From: Prostheceraeus crozeri
Lineage: Eukaryota; Platyhelminthes; Polycladida; Euryleptidae
Reading direction: 5' to 3'
Length of the DNA: 64,000 nt
NCBI GenBank assembly: GCA_907163375.1
Contig: CAJQUW010005533.1
Coordinates: 1,017,001-1,081,000 of the forward strand
Shown here: positions 55,001 through 61,000 of the stretch, in pieces
Numbering within the stretch: position 1 is the stretch's first letter
How the letters are laid out: the number at the start of each line of letters is the position of its first letter
The notes under the pieces: generated by a model
The model's database searches: none
Told to the model about the DNA's origin: nothing
Seen by the model: only the letters and a program-made list of their open reading frames with translations
Program-made: the position numbers and the translations under genes

Positions 55001-58000
55001 TATGTAGACAAGAATTTATTTTACTTATTTACTGCAGATGTCCTGTACATGCGTATGCCACTTCAAATTTTCATAGAAGGTGACGGCTCAAGATCTTCAT
55101 CAGGTTGCAATGCTCCAGTGGCAAGGAGATCTTATCGTTTAACTTTGATTTATCGAGAAACATGCCCATTAATTTTTGAATACTGATGCTTAAACTGTAA
55201 TGTCCAAACAATCGCATTACATGTCAACCACATTTTCAGAAAGTGGTGGTTGGGGTAAGAGGTCCTGGATTCTTTTAGAGTTAATGTGTAGGTCTTATGA
55301 CACATGAAGGCGGCAAGCCCAAAGCAAAGACATGCCTGATACTAAGTCAATCAAACTTTGAAAATTATATTAAACTAACGAGCCTAAAAAACTATCCAAT
55401 TATGTGAAAATCAAATGAAACTGAACACATTTTTAGATATGCAATCGACGAATTGCATTTTGTATTATATATCACTATCGATCGTTTTAATCAATGTATG
55501 ATGCTTGAATGACTGCTTCACTCGCTTGGCATGCTTGAATGATAGATAGACTTTTTCACTGCAGGATGATTGTATCCTTTCAGGATTCATTCAAGCGATA
55601 TGCGAATACAAGCACTTCATCCACTTAATCTGACTAATCATTTAATCACATAATCTCGATGGCAGTGACAAAATTACTGAAACTATTCAGCTGTGTTTCG
55701 AGACGGTAATCAATAGAAGCAGTTGACGCATCCACAATCAAATTTAAGTAGATAATGATAATATCATAGACCATGGAATGCATAGACCAAAACACTTTGG
55801 AAAGATGTCGACAAAATGATGTAACACTAGGAGCACCGTGACTTGAAAGATACATACCTCCACTTGACCTTTTCCCGGATATCGCAAACAGTTTGTTTCG
55901 CGTCTTTGTCTTTCAACGATATTCAGTGGCCGCGTTCTGAAAAGTAGTTGGTTCTTTGCAAATAGCTTAACGACACTATGTGCATGCAAAAATATACTAT
56001 AACACAGTAGAGAAGTTCAGCGGAATGGGAAGAACCAAGCTTTGCATATCGATTTTTTTGCGAATATCAAAATTTAAATATGGCTTTTGTTTTGCGATGT
56101 ATTTGATTAACTCAAGCCAATCGAGAGTCAAATCAACATTAGATAGCTCATTATTTAGCGTCAAGACTTCACTGTAATACTGTAAGATCAATCATACAGG
56201 GCACTGGACAATGACGGTCTGTCAGTGCATTTTGCTACTTACTTTTATTATATAGGCTTAAATCATATGTTTTGCCTCTTAATTAAAAATGATCTCACAT
56301 CAGTTGGTGAACTATATGAGATGCTCAAACAGCTCATTGCCACCAAGGAATTATGGTTGGGGTGCTTGTAGCAACACAATTCTTCGGTGGAATGTGCATC
56401 TTCTTTTAAGCAACTTCCTTCTCTTTTCAAAGTTTCAAAGGAGGTTTAATCGACATCCCTCAATCTGCTCGAAGTACATTCGACAACAAATTCATTGTGT
56501 TGGTCATGCTTAATCTGTTGTATTCAGCGAAATCTACCAGTCTCTGTCCTCTTTCGTTTCTGTTATTCAGTCCATATTGCCCAACACTGCTTTCTCCTGG
56601 TTGTTTTCCTCCAACGCGGGCGTTGAAGTCTCCGAGAACGATGTAATGACGCTTTTCTTTCATTTCTTTTTTCAATCGACTCATAGATCTCATCAATGTA
56701 TTCGTCATCGTTGTCACTTGTAGGCATATAGACATTGATACATTTCCAAGATCCGCTAGCGTTCAGTGTTAAGATCGCTATCCGATTATTGATGACATTG
56801 CACTTCTCAATCAGGTGCTTCAAATCAGCGTGGACAATAAAGCCCACTCCTCTTATTACTTTTTCAGATTTACCTATGAAGACTGCATGACCTGTTTGCC
56901 AATTTGAAAGTCTTTCGCTTTTCGACTTAGTTTCTTGGATGCTGACAGTGCCTCCTTTGACGTTCTCCAATTCATGGATGAGGCAATCAATGTCGCTGTC
57001 ATGACTTATTGTACACATGTTGACCGTGGAGAAATTTAGGACCGTGATTGTTAAACGCACCCCTGCCTTTCGGCGCGCGGGACTCGAGGTCGGTTTGAGT
57101 TAACATAATTCATTGGAGAAGGGTGATGGTCAGCCAATGTTCTCGATGACCAGCTTGCTGAGAACATGTGCAGTGTCATGTACTCGGACGAAGTCCCCTT
57201 ACCGATAATGGATAGGTGGAAAGGTGATGAACCATGGACATTACACCTTATGATTGCTCCAGTCATCTGCCGTCTCACCTGCTGCCATAGGGAGGATTCT
57301 TGCGAGTCGTCGGTTACTTGAAGATTGATCCAACTTAGGTGGACTTGAAGTGGCTGATGTTCGTCGGTCTTCTCTCTTCAGGGTATAGATAACATCCCGA
57401 GGGCACGATCCTGCAAGCGCTACCAAGCAGGCAATTCACTAAGGGGGTCGGCACCTGGACCATAAGGACTCGTGGACGTGGCAACCCAGCCCTCCCACCT
57501 CACCATGGAAACGGCTTAAAATTAGCTGTCAGTAATACATCCCAGTAATGTGGGAGCAAAACAATTATAATACCTAGCTTAAGGTCTGTCCATGACAAAA
57601 AGCATCACAACCTTGAAATATGTTTGTCCCAAGTTTGTCTATGTTTCAAATTTTCGTCAGTTGAGATGAAAATGTAGACATGTAGCCTCGAGTTTATGAG
57701 TACATGTAAGAACACAAGGTTCAGAAATGCGCTCATGAAATGATTGCAAGATTCATGCCTTTATCTTATACCTATCAAATTTTCTGGGGTAGAAAGAAAT
57801 TCATGATTGCGAAAAGGAGGATTTTTGAAAACCTTATCGGTTTCCTCGCATCTGTCCGCTTAAAAAATAAAGATATTCCATCTTCGATGTAGAATTTCTT
57901 AAAGAAGGGTCAATTGTATGTTTCCGCTTCTTTACTCATAATCGTTTTATTTTTAATGGCTTACAATGTGAGAAAGGCAATGATGCAACTTGTGAGAATG

Positions 58001-61000
58001 AATTTTACAAACAACGCATATCGTTACAACATTTCGGAACTGTTTACTAGCTAAGATTTTCTAAACATGATATTCGATAAAGTTAATTTATAATAGTTTT
58101 ACTTCCAAATATATATTTCTTAGTGCTCGCTTTTGTCATAAAAGCTTCACGCTATGCAAAAGTGTGCGAGCTGCAAGTACCTCGGGAGTTTTTAAAAACA
58201 GCAAACAAAGATTAAGCAGTGTATTTTGCAGTGTTCACAAATTTGATTTCCATCTCTCGTTTTATTGTTGTCTCTCTCTTGTCCACACATGCGTGCACGA
58301 TCTATCTTTCCTTTGAAAATTTAACAAGACAAATCAATGAGAGTGCCTATTTAGTAAGTGTTGATGATCATCCATAATAAAAAAACATTATTCGTCAATT
58401 TCTGCTTGACCTCTTGTTATTGTTAAGAGCATTGAAGAATTTCAGCATTCATTGTCTTAGCCTGAAGTCAGTGAAGCAATTTTGCGTTACCAACTATTTT
58501 CATCTCGGTGCCCATTTTTACGCTGTCAATAATGCGCAGTTTTTATAACTTGAAAATCAACCTGATAATGAAACAGCTTTGAAATCGTGTCTTTTGGATA
58601 ATTCTTGAAATTTTTATTGTAAAGCAGATAATAAATGCCATATCCTTGAAATGCTCATGACAACGCTTACTTACCTACTTCGGAGCATTTATGACAATTC
58701 TTATTCATATGCAAATAATGAAATATGACAATGATATGACAATCATATGACAATGAAAACTGAAAAGTCACAGGTAGAATGCTAAATATTTGATGGATAC
58801 CGTGATCTAGTCACGATCCGCTGTCAAAATTTGATTTCCGACTAATGAACGAGTTTGAATGTTAGTATTTGATGAATACAAAACGCCTGGAAGTATCAAC
58901 CTTTTGAATATTCCAAAATGTCTTTGTGAGCCAGTAGCGTGCAAACGAAATCTGAAGTGAGTTTGATAACATATAGATATGATGAAACCGATAGGTAATG
59001 CAATTATTCAATCAATGACTAAGAAAGTGTATTGAAATAATAATTCTGAAATGTACGTTGCTAAAAAATGATGTACCAGACTCTGAAGTATTTTCAGATT
59101 ATCTAAGTAGCATGAGAAATATGAAATTATTTCTAATGTTCAACATATTCAATTTGGCAGCGGTTGTTATCTCAGCAATTAATAATATTAATTATTTGAT
59201 CAAATTAATATACTTCGCCATTAGAAAACTGGGGGTCCGACTTGACTTTGCCCTTACCGGCGAAATACATTCATTGATTTGGTCTGTTAACTATTTTCAA
59301 TTGATGCTTACAACAATATTTTCCTATTACGTTGTGCGTTGTATTCATAATAAGTTCCCCACTTGAAATGGATCGATTGCCATGCATCTTTATTCGGTTC
59401 TACTATAGTGCTAAATAGATGCTCAAATTTCAAATTGTGCTACCGGATTTACTGTTATCGAACTTTTTTATCACTATTACACTTATTGTCTCATTTTTGC
59501 GTCACTTTCTTGACTGAAAGATTTAAAGTCTCACTTGAACCTATTTACTAGTGTTGACTGTTTCAATCTTCTCACTTATTCAAAAAATTCAGATGAATAT
59601 TTGAATCTAAAAATTCCTTCAAAGAAATATTCAAGCAATCATATTGCTCTTTTTCCATTGATCTATATATCCGAGGAAAACAGTGGCAACTGAAAGTCAG
59701 TGTTACGAGATCGTCGACAATAATCGGTGTGATATCATCCGATTAAAGAATGATACTAATGCACGTGACCAATTCCTTAATGAATAATTCCTTTGATGCA
59801 TGGACATCAATTTTGGGCGCGCTTATCAGATTACTTGATCCATTTATTTCTAGGCAGTAGATTACTAGTAGACAATCAATCACTGACAGTCAAGCAAATC
59901 AATGTTGATGAATAAATTGCCAGTTACTTATAATCAGCTGATTAAACACATTTTTGATGTCATATTCGCTTCCTATATACAGAAAATTTCGATCCAAATT
60001 CAACGTCTAGAGCAAATCAAGAGTAGTTTTCTGTATATTATCAATGGATCAGGGATCATTAAGTTTCAATTAATTTTCGATATGCTCATTGATTCACTGC
60101 TTTAGAATCTTCGCTTTTTAATGCAAAATTGTAATTTTGCATCCATTTTCACATTTAATGAACAATTTCCTAAGTCTAAAGTAAATTTTGACGAATCGTG
60201 TATAGACGGTCATAAATACTTGTACCGGAATACAGTTATGTTGTCACTTAAACAATCCATTTTGCATAGACGAGCGATCATGTTCTAGTAGCCTACTTTG
60301 GAAAAAATTTAATTATTGTTATTGAAAAGGCATTGAACTCATGTGATAAATTGAAATATTTCGATTAACTGTTTCACTTTCATTATTGCGAGAAAGTGAT
60401 GAGCGCTATTTACAGTTTTTCTTAATCATATATGGATTTGCATTTTATTTTTGGCATTCCACAAAACGCGAACGAACAATCAACTAATTCAGTACTTTGC
60501 ATAGCTTTCATAATGAAATCAAGTTTCATCTTTTTTCTCGATGAGATTTCTTCTATTTTTGAAATAATTCTACCTTTGACTTCAATTGTATCAAATCATT
60601 ATAAACCAACCTCTATTGTCTAATAGAATTCCGATAGATGACATTCTACGGTCACATTGTCACATGTACAAAATTGCACATGTCACATTCTAAGGTTTAC
60701 ATGTAAATAACATAAAATCCAAAGTGTACAAAATCCTTCTGTATGTAAAACCTAAGCTTCCTTTATTTGATTTGACAATCATTTATATCATATTGTTTCT
60801 TCAGTTACAAACTGCTAAGTAAATATCTTCAACAACATACAGAAAGCAATTTGATTAAAGTCTGTCATCGACTGATAAATATTATGATAAGCAAATATGA
60901 ATTAGTATTTAACCAGAGATGCTCATCAGACAGTGATGTCATGGACGCAAATGCTAGGTGCATCTTCAAATACAACAACTTGTGATCAGTTAAAAATGAA

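Larger units (their letters stand above)
45631..55857. other. Intron 2 (10.2 kb) of the KIF12-like gene
   Basis: Contains a pogo/Tigger-like end (45894), a MITE (47348-47510), a hAT fragment (48680-49552), an 18-bp perfect palindrome (50923-50940) and a diverged TIR-element copy (51343-52330). No gene recognised. Several 60-80 residue frames at 53309-54483 lack family resemblance. Nothing nameable in about 52400-55850. Confidence 0.6.
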
